A stretch of 39,873 bases of DNA from Caulobacteraceae bacterium (GCA_025359665.1 JANYFU010000149.1:1-39873), one strand, 5' to 3'; shown: positions 16,212-25,153, numbered from the stretch's first letter. A program made the numbers and translations. Notes: generated by a model from the sequence alone, not told the origin.

Positions 16212-19200
16212 TCCTCGAGGCCCAGCAAGCTAGCGTTGCCGCCGGCCGATGTGGTGTCCACCGTCCAGGTGCGTTCGACGGCGAAGCGCGGCAGGTAGTG
16301 CGGACCGCCGGCCTTGGGCCCGGTTCCGGAGAGCCCCTCCCCGCCAAACGGCTGCACGCCAACCACAGCGCCGGTCATCGAGCGGTTGATATAGAGATTG
16401 CCGACCCGGGCGGTCCGCCGAACAGCGGCGGCCACGCCGGCGATCCGGCTGTGGACGCCAAGGGTCAGGCCATAGCCGGACGCCATCACGCGGCGCAGGG
16501 TGTCCTCCAAGGCTCCCGACTTCCAGGTGACGATATGCAGGATCGGCCCAAAAACCTCGCGATCAATATCCTCGATGGCGTCCAGGCGGATCAGGGTGGG
16601 GGGCATGAAGTGACCGCGATCCAGACCCGAAGGCAGAGCGGTCGCATGAACGATCGAGCCACGCCAACGATCGAGATGATCTCGCAACGCCGATAGAGCC
16701 GCGGCGTCGATCACCGGGCCGATGTCGGTGGCGGGCTCAGCCGGATCGCCGATGACCAGTTCGTCCATCGCGCCGGTCAGCATCTCCAGCGTGTGGCCGG
16801 CGATATCCTCATGCAGGCAGAGCAGCCGCAGGGCCGAGCAGCGCTGGCCGGCGCTGAGGAACGCCGAAGTGATCACATCGGCAACCACCTGCTCGGGTAG
16901 CGCGGTCGAATCGACCAGCATGGCGTTTAGACCGCCGGTTTCAGCGATCAGCGGAACCAGCGGCCGGCTTTCGTCTTCAAGCAGCGCGCGGGCGATCCGC
17001 CGGGCGCTCGCTGTAGAACCGGTGAAAGCGACCCCAGCGATACGCGGATCCGCCACCAGAGCCTGCCCAACCGCCGGGCCGCCGGGAACAAGGCACAACA
17101 CATTGCCCGGAACGCCGGCCTCCAGCGCCAGGCGAACGGCGGCGGCGGCGATCAGCGGCGTCTGCGGCGCCGGCTTGGCCACGACGGCGGCGCCCGCCGC
17201 CAGCGCGGCGGCGATCTGGCCCAGAAAGATCGCCAGGGGGAAATTCCACGGGCTGATACAGGCGAATACGCCCCGCCCTCTCAGGGTCAGTTCATTGAGT
17301 TCGCCGGTCGGCCCCGGCAACCGCTGGACCGTGAAATGGCGCCGGGCCTGCGCGGCATAGTAGCGGCAGAAATCCACGGCCTCGCGCACCTCGCCCAGCG
17401 CGTCGGCCAGGGTCTTGCCGGCCTCGCGCGTCAACAGGGCCATCAGCCGATGGCGGTCACGCTCCAGCAGATCGGAGAGCCGTTCCAGAATCGCCGCCCG
17501 GGCATCCGCTCCCAAGTCGTCCCAGGCAGGCTGGCCATCGGCGGCGACTGCGACGGCCCTGGCGACATCGGCAGGCGCGGCCTCGATGACCGAGCCGGGA
17601 GAGCGGGCGCTGTCGGCGGGGTCGGCAAGGATACGCGCGGCGCCGCCGCCTTCCACACCGCCGATTATCGGCCGGGCGGTCGCCGGGACGTCCCAGGCCT
17701 GGCGCATCGCTGACAACAGCGGCGCGACCACGGTAAGTTCCGACAGATCGAGTCCTGCGGCGTTGCGGCGATCCGGCGAATAGAGTTCGGGCGGACGGAC
17801 AATGGCCGGATGCGATATGAGACCGGTCGCGATAGCCTTTTCCACCGGGTCGGCCAGCAGGTCTTCATCGCTGAGATGACGATCGGCGATCTGGTGCACG
17901 AAGCTGGTGTTGGCGCCGTTCTCCAGCAACCGCCGCACCAGATAGGCGAGCAGATCACGGTAGCCCCCGACCGGGGCGTAGACCCGCGCCGCCAGGCCGC
18001 GACTGGCCATGAGCCCCTCGTAGAGTCCGTCGCCCATGCCGTGCAGGCGCTGAAACTCGAAATCGGACCGATCACCCGCCCATTGCAGCACCGTGGAGAC
18101 GGTCAGGGCGTTGTGGGTGGCGAAGGCTGGAAACAGCGACGGCTCGCCCAGTAGAGCCCGGGCGCAGGCCAGGTAGCTGACGTCGGTGCCGGTCTTGCGG
18201 GTGAAAACCGGGTAGTCGGCCAGGCCCCGCTCCTGAGCGCGCTTGATCTCGGTGTCCCAGTAGGCGCCTTTGACTAGGCGGACCATCAGCCGCCTCCCAG
18301 TGGCCTCGCCAAGCGCGGCGGCCCATTCGATCACGGCGGGCGCGCGCTTCTGATAGGCCTGGATCGCCATGCCAAGCCCGTCCCATCCGGCCAGCGACCG
18401 ATCGCGGGCGGCGCCCTCGATGATCGACAGCGACATGTCCAGCCGCTCGCTTTCCTCGGCGTCGACGGTCAGACCGACGCCGCCGACCTTGGCGACCCGC
18501 CCCAGTTCCACAAGCCGGGCGGTCAGTTCGGGTACGGCGCGGGCGGCCTGGAACGGCTCATAACGTGGGTGCAGGGCCGACAGTTTCACCGAAACGCTGT
18601 CCTGGGCGAACACGTCGCCCCCCGGCCGGCTGGATCTCCCGACCGCGCCGATCGCGGTGACATAGGACTGGAAATAGGCCTCGGCGTCGGAGGCCGCCCT
18701 CGCCCCCTCGCCCAGCATGTCGAAGGAATAGCGGAAGGCGCGATTGGCGCCCCGGTCGGCCCGCCGCAGGGCTTCGTCGATGTCGCGGCCGAGCACGAAG
18801 GCCTGGCCCATGGTCTGCATGGCGCCAGCGACCGCCACGCGCACGGCAGGCTCTCCCAACCGCGCGACCAAGCCGCGGACGGTGCCGGGCGTGGCCTCGG
18901 CAAGCGACTGGGCGAGTATCAGACCCAGGGTGGCGCTGTTGACCAGGGCCGAATCGGCGCCGCCGAGGTGGGCGCGCCAGTCGCCCTTGACCAGCTTGTC
19001 CTTGATCAAAGCGTCGGCGGTCCCGGCGTCCGGCACGCGGAGATAGGCCTCCGCGAGCCCGAGAAGCGCCGCGCCCTCGTCGCTGGAGAGGCTGTATTCC
19101 CGCAGAAACTGGTCGACCCACCCGGCCCGGCCCGGCGCCCGCAGCTCGGCGAGTAGGGCCGAAGCCTGAGCCAGCACGTCGATCCGCTGATCGTGGGTGA

Positions 19201-19303
19201 GCCGCGCGGCGCGGCTGAGCGGCGCCAGGGCCGCCGGCTCGTCGATCCGGTAAAGCGGCGCCAGCGATTTGCGGGCCGCGTTCAAGGAAACGGACAGGGG
19301 CAT
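16208..19303 (-). CDS. putA: Bifunctional proline dehydrogenase / L-glutamate gamma-semialdehyde dehydrogenase
   Basis: A 1031-residue PutA that converts proline to glutamate in two steps. The N-terminal proline dehydrogenase barrel (about 150-480) contains VKLSALHPRYE (239-249), RLVKGAYWDTEIKRAQERG (342-360) and RRLLENGANTSF (457-468). The aldehyde dehydrogenase domain (about 540-1010) has SPWNFPLAIF (684-693), Glu788 in AETGG and catalytic Cys822 in SAGQRCS. There is no N-terminal ribbon-helix-helix domain, so this protein should not self-repress. The start is ATG 19303, supported by AAGGA 8 bases upstream; the frame continues 16 codons further without a better ribosome site. It is followed by the overlapping sarcosine-oxidase-like gene and is divergent from a small secreted protein gene. 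Confidence 0.97.
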   Translation of the reverse strand: MPLSVSLNAARKSLAPLYRIDEPAALAPLSRAARLTHDQRIDVLAQASALLAELRAPGRAGWVDQFLREYSLSSDEGAALLGLAEAYLRVPDAGTADALIKDKLVKGDWRAHLGGADSALVNSATLGLILAQSLAEATPGTVRGLVARLGEPAVRVAVAGAMQTMGQAFVLGRDIDEALRRADRGANRAFRYSFDMLGEGARAASDAEAYFQSYVTAIGAVGRSSRPGGDVFAQDSVSVKLSALHPRYEPFQAARAVPELTARLVELGRVAKVGGVGLTVDAEESERLDMSLSIIEGAARDRSLAGWDGLGMAIQAYQKRAPAVIEWAAALGEATGRRLMVRLVKGAYWDTEIKRAQERGLADYPVFTRKTGTDVSYLACARALLGEPSLFPAFATHNALTVSTVLQWAGDRSDFEFQRLHGMGDGLYEGLMASRGLAARVYAPVGGYRDLLAYLVRRLLENGANTSFVHQIADRHLSDEDLLADPVEKAIATGLISHPAIVRPPELYSPDRRNAAGLDLSELTVVAPLLSAMRQAWDVPATARPIIGGVEGGGAARILADPADSARSPGSVIEAAPADVARAVAVAADGQPAWDDLGADARAAILERLSDLLERDRHRLMALLTREAGKTLADALGEVREAVDFCRYYAAQARRHFTVQRLPGPTGELNELTLRGRGVFACISPWNFPLAIFLGQIAAALAAGAAVVAKPAPQTPLIAAAAVRLALEAGVPGNVLCLVPGGPAVGQALVADPRIAGVAFTGSTASARRIARALLEDESRPLVPLIAETGGLNAMLVDSTALPEQVVADVITSAFLSAGQRCSALRLLCLHEDIAGHTLEMLTGAMDELVIGDPAEPATDIGPVIDAAALSALRDHLDRWRGSIVHATALPSGLDRGHFMPPTLIRLDAIEDIDREVFGPILHIVTWKSGALEDTLRRVMASGYGLTLGVHSRIAGVAAAVRRTARVGNLYINRSMTGAVVGVQPFGGEGLSGTGPKAGGPHYLPRFAVERTWTVDTTSAGGNASLLGLED

Positions 19304-19338
19304 GGCGCGAGTCCTTCGAAGTTTGGCGCCGTCGCAAT

Positions 19339-19365
19339 TTGGCCGCGACAAAGGGCTGTTATAAA
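19339..19365 (+). promoter_or_regulatory. Possible promoter for the small secreted protein gene
   Basis: In the 87-base gap between putA and the divergent gene, TTGGCC (19339-19344) and TATAAA (19360-19365) are 15 bases apart and lie 25 bases before the start codon at 19391. The spacing is short for a sigma-70-type promoter, so this is a weak call made by eye. Confidence 0.25.
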
Positions 19366-19390
19366 CTCCGTGAATTCAAGGGAGATTTCG

Positions 19391-19789
19391 ATGCGCGGTT
19401 TCGCGGTCAAGGCTCTTGGCGTGGTTTCTATCGGCTTGGCGTCGATCTTTAGCGCCGTGGCGCCAGCGGTCGCCCAGGAAGCCATCGCAACCGCGGCGCG
19501 CGGGTCTGACGGCTCGGTCCCCACCTCCCCGGCCACCGACACCCTTCGGTTGAGCGACCGCTTTGACGATGGTCCCGGTTTTCTCCGCCCATCGGGTCCC
19601 TGTGGCGGCCCGCAAAAGACCGCCGACGGCAAAACCGACAAAACCCCACACGGCCAGGTCTGGGCGGGCGTCGGAACCAATGGCTACCGAGAGATCGGCG
19701 GGGTCGCCTGCCTGCCGCTCAGCGACAAAGCCGCGGTGACCATCGCCGTCGACGCTGGCCATATCAACGGATGGGGTCGACGCCGATAG
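19391..19789 (+). CDS. Small secreted protein of unknown function
   Basis: A 132-residue protein I do not recognise. Residues 1-29 form a signal peptide (Lys near the start, hydrophobic core, cleavage after APAVAQ). The mature part is about 100 residues, Gly/Thr/Asp-rich, with two Cys (Cys95 in the segment GPCGG and a second in GVACLPL) that could form a disulfide. A late segment VTIAVDAGHINGWG looks beta-rich. The start ATG has a clean GGGAG 6 bases upstream. It is divergent from putA and converges on the PncC-like gene with a 23-base gap. Codon use is like its neighbours. No enzymatic motif is visible. Confidence 0.7.
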   Translation: MRGFAVKALGVVSIGLASIFSAVAPAVAQEAIATAARGSDGSVPTSPATDTLRLSDRFDDGPGFLRPSGPCGGPQKTADGKTDKTPHGQVWAGVGTNGYREIGGVACLPLSDKAAVTIAVDAGHINGWGRRR

Positions 19790-19812
19790 ACGCGGGCAGA
19801 TCGGCGACGCGG

Positions 19813-20313
19813 CTATGCATCGAGAGCGCTGGCCAGCAATTTCAGGGCGGCGACCGTGAAGGCCTCCATATTCGCCGCCCTGTCGGATTCGCCGGTTTCG
19901 AGGGTGAAAGCCATTTCCACGGGACCCGACACCGCCAGGCAGGTATGGCCGGCGGCGTCACCATAGGGATTGCCCGTAGGTCCCGATGCGCCGGTTTCCG
20001 ACAGGCCCCAGGTGGCGCCAAAGTTCTCGCGCGCGGTGCGGGCCAGCAGCAAGGCGTAGGGCTCGCTCGCCGAGCGCATGCCGGCCACCGCTTCCCGGGG
20101 CAGTCCCATAAGGCTCATCCGGGCCTTGCCGGTGTAGACCACGGCCCCACCCATGAAGTAGGCGCTGGCCCCGGGGACGGCGAGAAGCACGGCGCTGATC
20201 AGGCCGCCGGACGAAGACTCCGCCACCGCCAGGGTTTGTTTACGCGTTTTGAGGATCGCGGCCACGGCGTTAGCCGTATCGGCCATCGCGCCGTGAGTCA
20301 GAGCGGTGCTCAT
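19813..20313 (-). CDS. CinA C-terminal-domain protein, nicotinamide-nucleotide amidohydrolase (PncC-like)
   Basis: A 166-residue stand-alone CinA-C domain. The family deamidates NMN to nicotinate mononucleotide in pyridine-nucleotide recycling. Signature blocks are LAVAESSSGGLIS (28-40; the usual form is AESCTGG), the region VVYTGKAR near 60-67 and ETGASGPTGNPYGDAAG (about 110-126). The start ATG 20313 is chosen over an upstream in-frame Met because a strong AAGGAG lies 8 bases upstream. It lacks the N-terminal MoeA-like domain of full CinA. It is divergent from the chorismate mutase gene. Confidence 0.9.
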   Translation of the reverse strand: MSTALTHGAMADTANAVAAILKTRKQTLAVAESSSGGLISAVLLAVPGASAYFMGGAVVYTGKARMSLMGLPREAVAGMRSASEPYALLLARTARENFGATWGLSETGASGPTGNPYGDAAGHTCLAVSGPVEMAFTLETGESDRAANMEAFTVAALKLLASALDA

Positions 20314-20405
20314 GGGTGTTTCTCCTTCTTGTCGGCCGCCAGCGCCGCTGGGCGAACCATGATCGAGTCTTGACCTGAGCGCCATTCCTGGCGACGAGAT
20401 CGTTC

Positions 20406-20756
20406 ATGACCGATGATGTTACGCCCGTGCACGACGTGCCCCCCGAACTGGCTGAACTACGGCATTCGATCGACAATATCGACGCCGCCGTGCTCCATCT
20501 TCTGGCGGAGAGATTCAAGTGCACCCGCAAGGTGGGTCAACTGAAGGCCAGGCTGACCTTGCCGCCCGCCGATCCGGTTCGAGAGGCGCAACAGATCGCG
20601 CGCCTCAGGTCCCTGGCCGTCAACGCCGAGCTAGACCCAGAGTTCGCGGAGAAATTCCTTGGCTTCCTAGTCAAGGAAGTGATCCGGCACCATGAGATCA
20701 TCCGGGACGGCCAAGGCGCGCGCGCAAAAACGTTAGGCTCTAGAACTTCGCTTTGA
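20406..20756 (+). CDS. Chorismate mutase, AroQ type
   Basis: A 116-residue monofunctional AroQ-fold chorismate mutase, which converts chorismate to prephenate for Phe and Tyr synthesis. The first helix carries ELRHSIDNIDAAVLHLLAER (about 17-36), then a VGQLKA motif supplying the active-site Lys, and the third helix contains FLVKEVIRHHEIIR. No fused prephenate dehydratase, dehydrogenase or DAHP synthase is seen. The start is ATG 20406; the ribosome site is weak (GAG 7 bases upstream). The last 17 bases overlap the convergent outer-membrane barrel gene. Confidence 0.9.
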   Translation: MTDDVTPVHDVPPELAELRHSIDNIDAAVLHLLAERFKCTRKVGQLKARLTLPPADPVREAQQIARLRSLAVNAELDPEFAEKFLGFLVKEVIRHHEIIRDGQGARAKTLGSRTSL

Positions 20757-21972
20757 CCCCGAGGGTCACCTTGGTGCTTGAATAGCTAAGGCCGGGAAAA
20801 TTGGCGCGCCGCTCGACGTCTCCAGCGCTCAACATCACCGACAGCCGCTTAGTGAGATCGTAGGTAGCGGAAGCCATGGTGGTATACAGGGTTTCGTTGG
20901 TAAGATCGAGACCCGCCGCGGCCACGAGACCGCCACGATAGCTTGAGCTCATGATTTGACCGGAAGCTTTCAACGTCAACCTGGAACTCAATGTATAAGA
21001 AACATCGGCATCGTAGGTTTCGTCGAGTTTGTAGTCGGCGAACACGCGATTGGATGGCACTGTTTGACGTTCGGCGCTTCCGTGAATCTTCAAACGAGTA
21101 GTCAGATTATAGGAGGCGTCGAGAGAATAAGTCAGGCCTCGGAACCCCGCCCCCCCCAATGATGGGTAAAGAGCCGTATAGGAAACCGCTAGTGTCGTGT
21201 CGAAGCGAGTGCCAATATGGCGTTCGTAGCGTAACCCTGTCGTGTAGATATCAAAGCCGGAACCAAGAACCTGACCGGATGGAAGTGTAAAGCGACTAGG
21301 GTAAGACGTACTCACATATTGGTCGAAAATCGAGATAGATCCCAGAACGGGTTGTCGGTAGGCCAAACTCGCATCGATGATAAGGCTTCTTGAATCCACC
21401 GGCCTAAGAGCCAGGTTGCTGTTATCGACCCATGAATAAGTGACTCCAAAGCCTGGCGCGAGACCGATCGCCCGTCCGCAGGCGGCGTTGAATTTGACGT
21501 CTTCATTTTCCCGGGTGTTGCTCGTCACACCTTGGGCCAAATCGGCGAGATCGCTCTGCGTTCGGCCATAGTCACCGACCAGGGACTCCTGGCAGGGGCC
21601 GAAATGGCCTCCCGCGCCGCCCTTGAAGTCCAGGTTCAAATGGTCGCGTCGGGTGTTGATCGCGTGAAAATCGTAGTCGCCGTCACCCTTGACGAAAAGA
21701 ACGGTTCGCCCCACGGGCCGAGCGATAGTGAAATCGAAGGACGGCGTGGTGATCTCGTCGGCCAAGGTGAGCCCTCGGCGCGCGGCCAGGTCTCGATCCG
21801 ATCGCGCAACGTTGGAATCGTAGGCTACATCGACACCCAGGTCGACATCAGTCGTTCGCGTCGTGGGAACCGGCTCATTGATACTGGCCTCGGCGGCTCT
21901 CGATGGCGATGCGAGCGCCATGGCCACAAGGATCGCGGGGCTCGCGCCAATCAACAGTCTCACGAAGCTCAT
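20740..21972 (-). CDS. Outer-membrane beta-barrel protein of a polysaccharide locus (BBP2-like)
   Basis: A 410-residue exported protein. A signal peptide (about 1-26, ending SRAA) is followed by alternating polar/apolar strands with many Tyr, Ser and Arg at strand ends. The C-terminal residue is Phe (VTLGVKAKF), the usual signal for outer-membrane insertion. Barrel proteins of this type occur in exopolysaccharide clusters, where some help export or retain polymer; here the role is inferred from location. The start is ATG 21972, supported by GGGGAG 6 bases upstream, rather than the adjacent TTG 21975. It is the last gene of the minus-strand group with the oxygenase, sulfotransferase and methyltransferase. 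Confidence 0.8.
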   Translation of the reverse strand: MSFVRLLIGASPAILVAMALASPSRAAEASINEPVPTTRTTDVDLGVDVAYDSNVARSDRDLAARRGLTLADEITTPSFDFTIARPVGRTVLFVKGDGDYDFHAINTRRDHLNLDFKGGAGGHFGPCQESLVGDYGRTQSDLADLAQGVTSNTRENEDVKFNAACGRAIGLAPGFGVTYSWVDNSNLALRPVDSRSLIIDASLAYRQPVLGSISIFDQYVSTSYPSRFTLPSGQVLGSGFDIYTTGLRYERHIGTRFDTTLAVSYTALYPSLGGAGFRGLTYSLDASYNLTTRLKIHGSAERQTVPSNRVFADYKLDETYDADVSYTLSSRLTLKASGQIMSSSYRGGLVAAAGLDLTNETLYTTMASATYDLTKRLSVMLSAGDVERRANFPGLSYSSTKVTLGVKAKF

Positions 21973-22076
21973 CAAGCACTCCCCCTCCGACGCGGCGGAT
22001 CAGAGCTCCGCTCCTATCATCAGATCACATAAATCAGGGCATCCAAAAACACGGGCGCACCTTGGCCCTAGGCCAT

Positions 22077-22913
22077 TCAACGACCCAGTCGCTGCTTGAG
22101 GAGCCTGGCGTTGCGCAGGACGATCGGAGGAAGCAGGTCGGCCACCAATTCACGGTTGCGCACCGCCGCATCGACCCTGTCGGCGGTGCCGGGCCGCACC
22201 TTGAACTGGGTGGTCTTGTCCTGTTTGGCTTCGGACCATGTCGACGTGTAGTAGTAGAGGGCTATGGATTTCCGCGTCACACCAGCGGGGTGATTTACAG
22301 ACTCTGGGTTGCCATGATAGCTCATATCGGTTGTATTGAATATTACACATCGATTGAACACCGGTATAACAGATTTTATAGACTGAGACATGTCCTTATT
22401 CCAAAGTTCTAATCGTCCGCCGTAGGTTTCTTCCCAGTCTTTATTCAGGTATATGAGTACATTTATCCGCCGCTCTAAATTCATCACCTTGTGGTGGTTG
22501 AAATCCACGTGAACCGACAGGTGTCCACCCTGTCCGATTTCGTGAAAGCCCGCCCCCAGAAAATAAGGGTCCGGGATAAGCCCCTTGATATTAGTGATAT
22601 TTTCGAGAACGCGGATAAAAGGTTTTGAATTGAATGAATAGAATAACCGCCGCACGGGATCAGTCAAAGCGTCTGGGTTGAATTGAGCCTTATATCGCTC
22701 CTGGTCGCGGTCAAAATATTCATCCCCTTCCTTCAGTTTAGAAGGGAATTCAGAAAGACACAAATCAAGAACTTCCGGAGGAAGGAAATCATCGATCACG
22801 ATATGTGGAAACGGTGAACCATTCTGATAGGTATCCGTGAACTCAAGACCTTTGTTTCTTGTGTCACTTGATACATATCCTGTTTCACCATCCATTTCGA
22901 ACAGGTAAGGCAC
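22077..22913 (-). CDS. 2-oxoglutarate/Fe(II)-dependent oxygenase, prolyl-4-hydroxylase-like
   Basis: A 278-residue cytosolic protein with the double-stranded beta-helix iron triad: His135-x-Asp137 in SVHVDFNHH and His200 in MSYHGNPE, with Arg214 (GVTRKSIALY) placed to bind 2-oxoglutarate. The intervening RRINVLIYLNKDWEETYGG matches the core of 2OG-FeII_Oxy_3 enzymes. Relatives hydroxylate proteins or small molecules; in a polysaccharide locus a sugar, a lipid carrier or an acyl group is possible, but nothing in the sequence decides this. The start is GTG 22913 with AAGGA 9 bases upstream. The gene is visibly AT-richer than its neighbours, with ATA and AAT codons, suggesting a separate origin. 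Confidence 0.85.
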   Translation of the reverse strand: MPYLFEMDGETGYVSSDTRNKGLEFTDTYQNGSPFPHIVIDDFLPPEVLDLCLSEFPSKLKEGDEYFDRDQERYKAQFNPDALTDPVRRLFYSFNSKPFIRVLENITNIKGLIPDPYFLGAGFHEIGQGGHLSVHVDFNHHKVMNLERRINVLIYLNKDWEETYGGRLELWNKDMSQSIKSVIPVFNRCVIFNTTDMSYHGNPESVNHPAGVTRKSIALYYYTSTWSEAKQDKTTQFKVRPGTADRVDAAVRNRELVADLLPPIVLRNARLLKQRLGR

Positions 22914-23062
22914 GATCAGTAATCCTTATGGTTCGAGCGCGCGATGGAGGCAGAGCTCTTTCAAACCCTGGGGAGCATACCGGTCTCGACGCGCGATGAA
23001 AAGCCAAATGCCGCGGCGCCGCAATGGCGACGGGCGGAAGTCGGTGGATCGGCGGCTTAATG

Positions 23063-24013
23063 TCATGCGAGCGGCATTTCGTACCCGAGCGCGCGCAGGT
23101 CGCAGGGCGCGAAGCGCTGCAGCCGCGCGTTCGATTCGGCGAACATGCCGGAAAAGCGATCTTTGATTGCCGTGTCGAGACGTTCGCCTTGACCCCGGAA
23201 AAACCAGGTTTGTCGGTATGCCACTTTAACCAGCAGCGAGCCGAAGATGGCCAGGCGAGCCGGGCTCTCGGCGTTCACCGCAACGGTTCTAAAGCGATTG
23301 GCCATCCGCAGCAGCGGTATGCCCGAGGGGGGTGGACTCACGCCTTCCCTCCCCTTGTCGCCGAGCGGGACGGGTATTTCGGCGCCCGCGACACCACAGA
23401 AAATGCGTAGCCGTTGAACGAATTCGTCAAGACCTCGCTGCAGCTCCTCCTGCGTAAGCACCAACACATTCTCCGCCCCGAACAACTCCCCATAGAACTC
23501 TACAAGCTTATGATATTCAAAAACGTGAGGATCAAAAGAAAAATAACCATAACGAGCTTGACGGTCAAAAAAATCTTCAGGTGATAGCAAACCACCCATG
23601 GTTAAATATTGAATATAAATCGCCCGAATAATCGATGGTTGCTTTCGCACCGTGAAGACGATTTTCGCGTCGCCGAAAATATCCTTCAGGCGCCTGGCCT
23701 GCATCACCGCTTCGCGCGAACCCGTAAAGGGTTGGCCGCAGAGCGTCTCCGACGACACGATATCGATCAGCTCCGGCCGGGCCGGATGCCGGCGGGTCGC
23801 GATATCCTCACGTCCCGATTCGGGGGTGAAGTCGAGGTCGTGTGGGCGAATGACGTAGCGATCGATCTCGCCGTGGCTCCATAGCGGTCGGAAGACCCGC
23901 TCATCGTTGAACACGCGGTTCTGAAGGAACGTCGTGCCGGTCTTGTGAAATCCAGGGTGAATCAACACGGAACCGTGCCGCCCATCCGGTGAGGGTCTCA
24001 ACGTGTTCGACAT
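23063..24013 (-). CDS. Sulfotransferase family protein
   Basis: A 316-residue protein with the two PAPS-binding signatures of sulfotransferases: the 5'-phosphosulfate loop GFHKTGTTFLQ (21-31) and the 3'-phosphate site VRKQPSIIRAIYIQY (122-136, Arg123 and Ser127). It would transfer sulfate from PAPS to a hydroxyl or amine, most likely on the polysaccharide of this locus (inferred). No signal peptide or membrane anchor is seen, so it would act on cytosolic precursors. Its ATG 24013 is 24 bases after the stop of the methyltransferase gene, so these two look co-transcribed. A stretch around 23500-23650 is AT-rich. Confidence 0.82.
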   Translation of the reverse strand: MSNTLRPSPDGRHGSVLIHPGFHKTGTTFLQNRVFNDERVFRPLWSHGEIDRYVIRPHDLDFTPESGREDIATRRHPARPELIDIVSSETLCGQPFTGSREAVMQARRLKDIFGDAKIVFTVRKQPSIIRAIYIQYLTMGGLLSPEDFFDRQARYGYFSFDPHVFEYHKLVEFYGELFGAENVLVLTQEELQRGLDEFVQRLRIFCGVAGAEIPVPLGDKGREGVSPPPSGIPLLRMANRFRTVAVNAESPARLAIFGSLLVKVAYRQTWFFRGQGERLDTAIKDRFSGMFAESNARLQRFAPCDLRALGYEMPLA

Positions 24014-24037
24014 ATCGCCGCCATCATCTCCGGGTCG

Positions 24038-24856
24038 TCAGCCTACGGAGGCGCGCGGTCGAGCCACGATCAAATTTTCGCGTGGATTGAGCCAAAGCTG
24101 GTCGGCCAGGGCTGGGAACTGATCGAAACCGTTGAAATAACTCACCTCGAAGCCGACGCTCTCCAGCCGCGCGGCGAAGTCCTCACGTCCGTAGAGCCGC
24201 AGGTGGTCATACTGGCCATAGCGATCATCGCGCTCCCGCGGGCTGGTGACGGTGAGGTCTTCATCCGTCCCCAAACCATCCGTGGCGAGCGGCACCATCA
24301 GCAAGGCGGTTCCGGCCGGAGCCAGGACACGACAAATTTCGCTCATCGCCTTGCGGTCGTCGGGCACATGTTCGAGCACGTGCGAACAAATCACCACATC
24401 AAAGCTAGCGGTTTCAAATGGCAAGTCGGTGAGATCGGCTGTCACCAATTCCGGGATATGGCGATAGCGTGTCTGGTCCAGGTCCGTCGCGACATAGTCG
24501 ATGTTCGTCTCGCGCTTGAGCCGCTGGTAGAGACCGAACTCCGGCGCGACATGCAGAATCCGCTGACGCCGCCCGTCGGTCAGAAGGACCTGTTCCAAAT
24601 AGAGCATCTTCAAACGGGCGCGGTCGCCGCCGTGACAGGCCGGGCAAGCGTCATCAAGCCGGATCATTCCGCCCACAACTTGCCGACGCTCAAGGACCGG
24701 CGCCGAACCGCCATGGGCGATGAACGTGCGCACGGCGCTACCACAAAGCGGACAACGTTTCCTATCGCCGGAAAATAGCACGCGTCGCAGCCCAAACCTG
24801 ACGGCTTGAGGGAGCACCGCGCCAGAGATCTGGCGAATGGTCGATTCGACTGACAT
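24038..24856 (-). CDS. Class I SAM-dependent methyltransferase with N-terminal zinc-ribbon-like cysteines
   Basis: A 272-residue protein. Residues 1-80 contain two CxxC pairs (Cys35/Cys38 in RCPLCG, Cys71/Cys74 in ACPACHG), likely a structural zinc site. The methyltransferase fold follows: motif I is HVAPEFGLY (102-110), atypical as it lacks GxGxG; then DYVATDLDQ (120-128), the acidic TADLTDLPF (139-147) and SHVLEHVPDD (158-167). The pattern matches Methyltransf_11-like enzymes found in surface-polysaccharide loci, where they methylate sugar hydroxyls. The start ATG has GAGG 5 bases upstream. It is the first gene of a minus-strand group with the sulfotransferase. Confidence 0.85.
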   Translation of the reverse strand: MSVESTIRQISGAVLPQAVRFGLRRVLFSGDRKRCPLCGSAVRTFIAHGGSAPVLERRQVVGGMIRLDDACPACHGGDRARLKMLYLEQVLLTDGRRQRILHVAPEFGLYQRLKRETNIDYVATDLDQTRYRHIPELVTADLTDLPFETASFDVVICSHVLEHVPDDRKAMSEICRVLAPAGTALLMVPLATDGLGTDEDLTVTSPRERDDRYGQYDHLRLYGREDFAARLESVGFEVSYFNGFDQFPALADQLWLNPRENLIVARPRASVG

Positions 24857-25153
24857 AGGGGCCTCTATCTAACCATCCAGTTTACAGGGATGGACGTTCG
24901 CCCCCCAGGCTAACGCACCAGCTTTCGCCGGTTCGGATTCGAGGTGACAGATCAAGGCCCCTCTCGACCTCAACGCGATCAGACGAGCAGGTTCTGAAGG
25001 CCCAACCCAAGTTCGTCAAGGGCGTACGAAACGCGTCGCCAGCGCGAGTCGCCGTCCCGCGAAAAAATTGGGCGCCCGGGATTCTCTCCGTTCCCCATCG
25101 GCTTGGCTCCTGTAAGAGCCTTCCAACCGATCTCCCCGTCGCGAGAGCTGCTC
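24857..25153. other. Divergent intergenic region, methyltransferase / flippase
   Basis: About 297 bases between two divergent genes. It must carry both promoters, but I see no convincing -35/-10 pair, hairpin or repeat. Frames here are short and Arg-rich and are not gene-like. If the flippase starts at the earlier in-frame TTG (25103) the gap is 246 bases. Confidence 0.5.
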
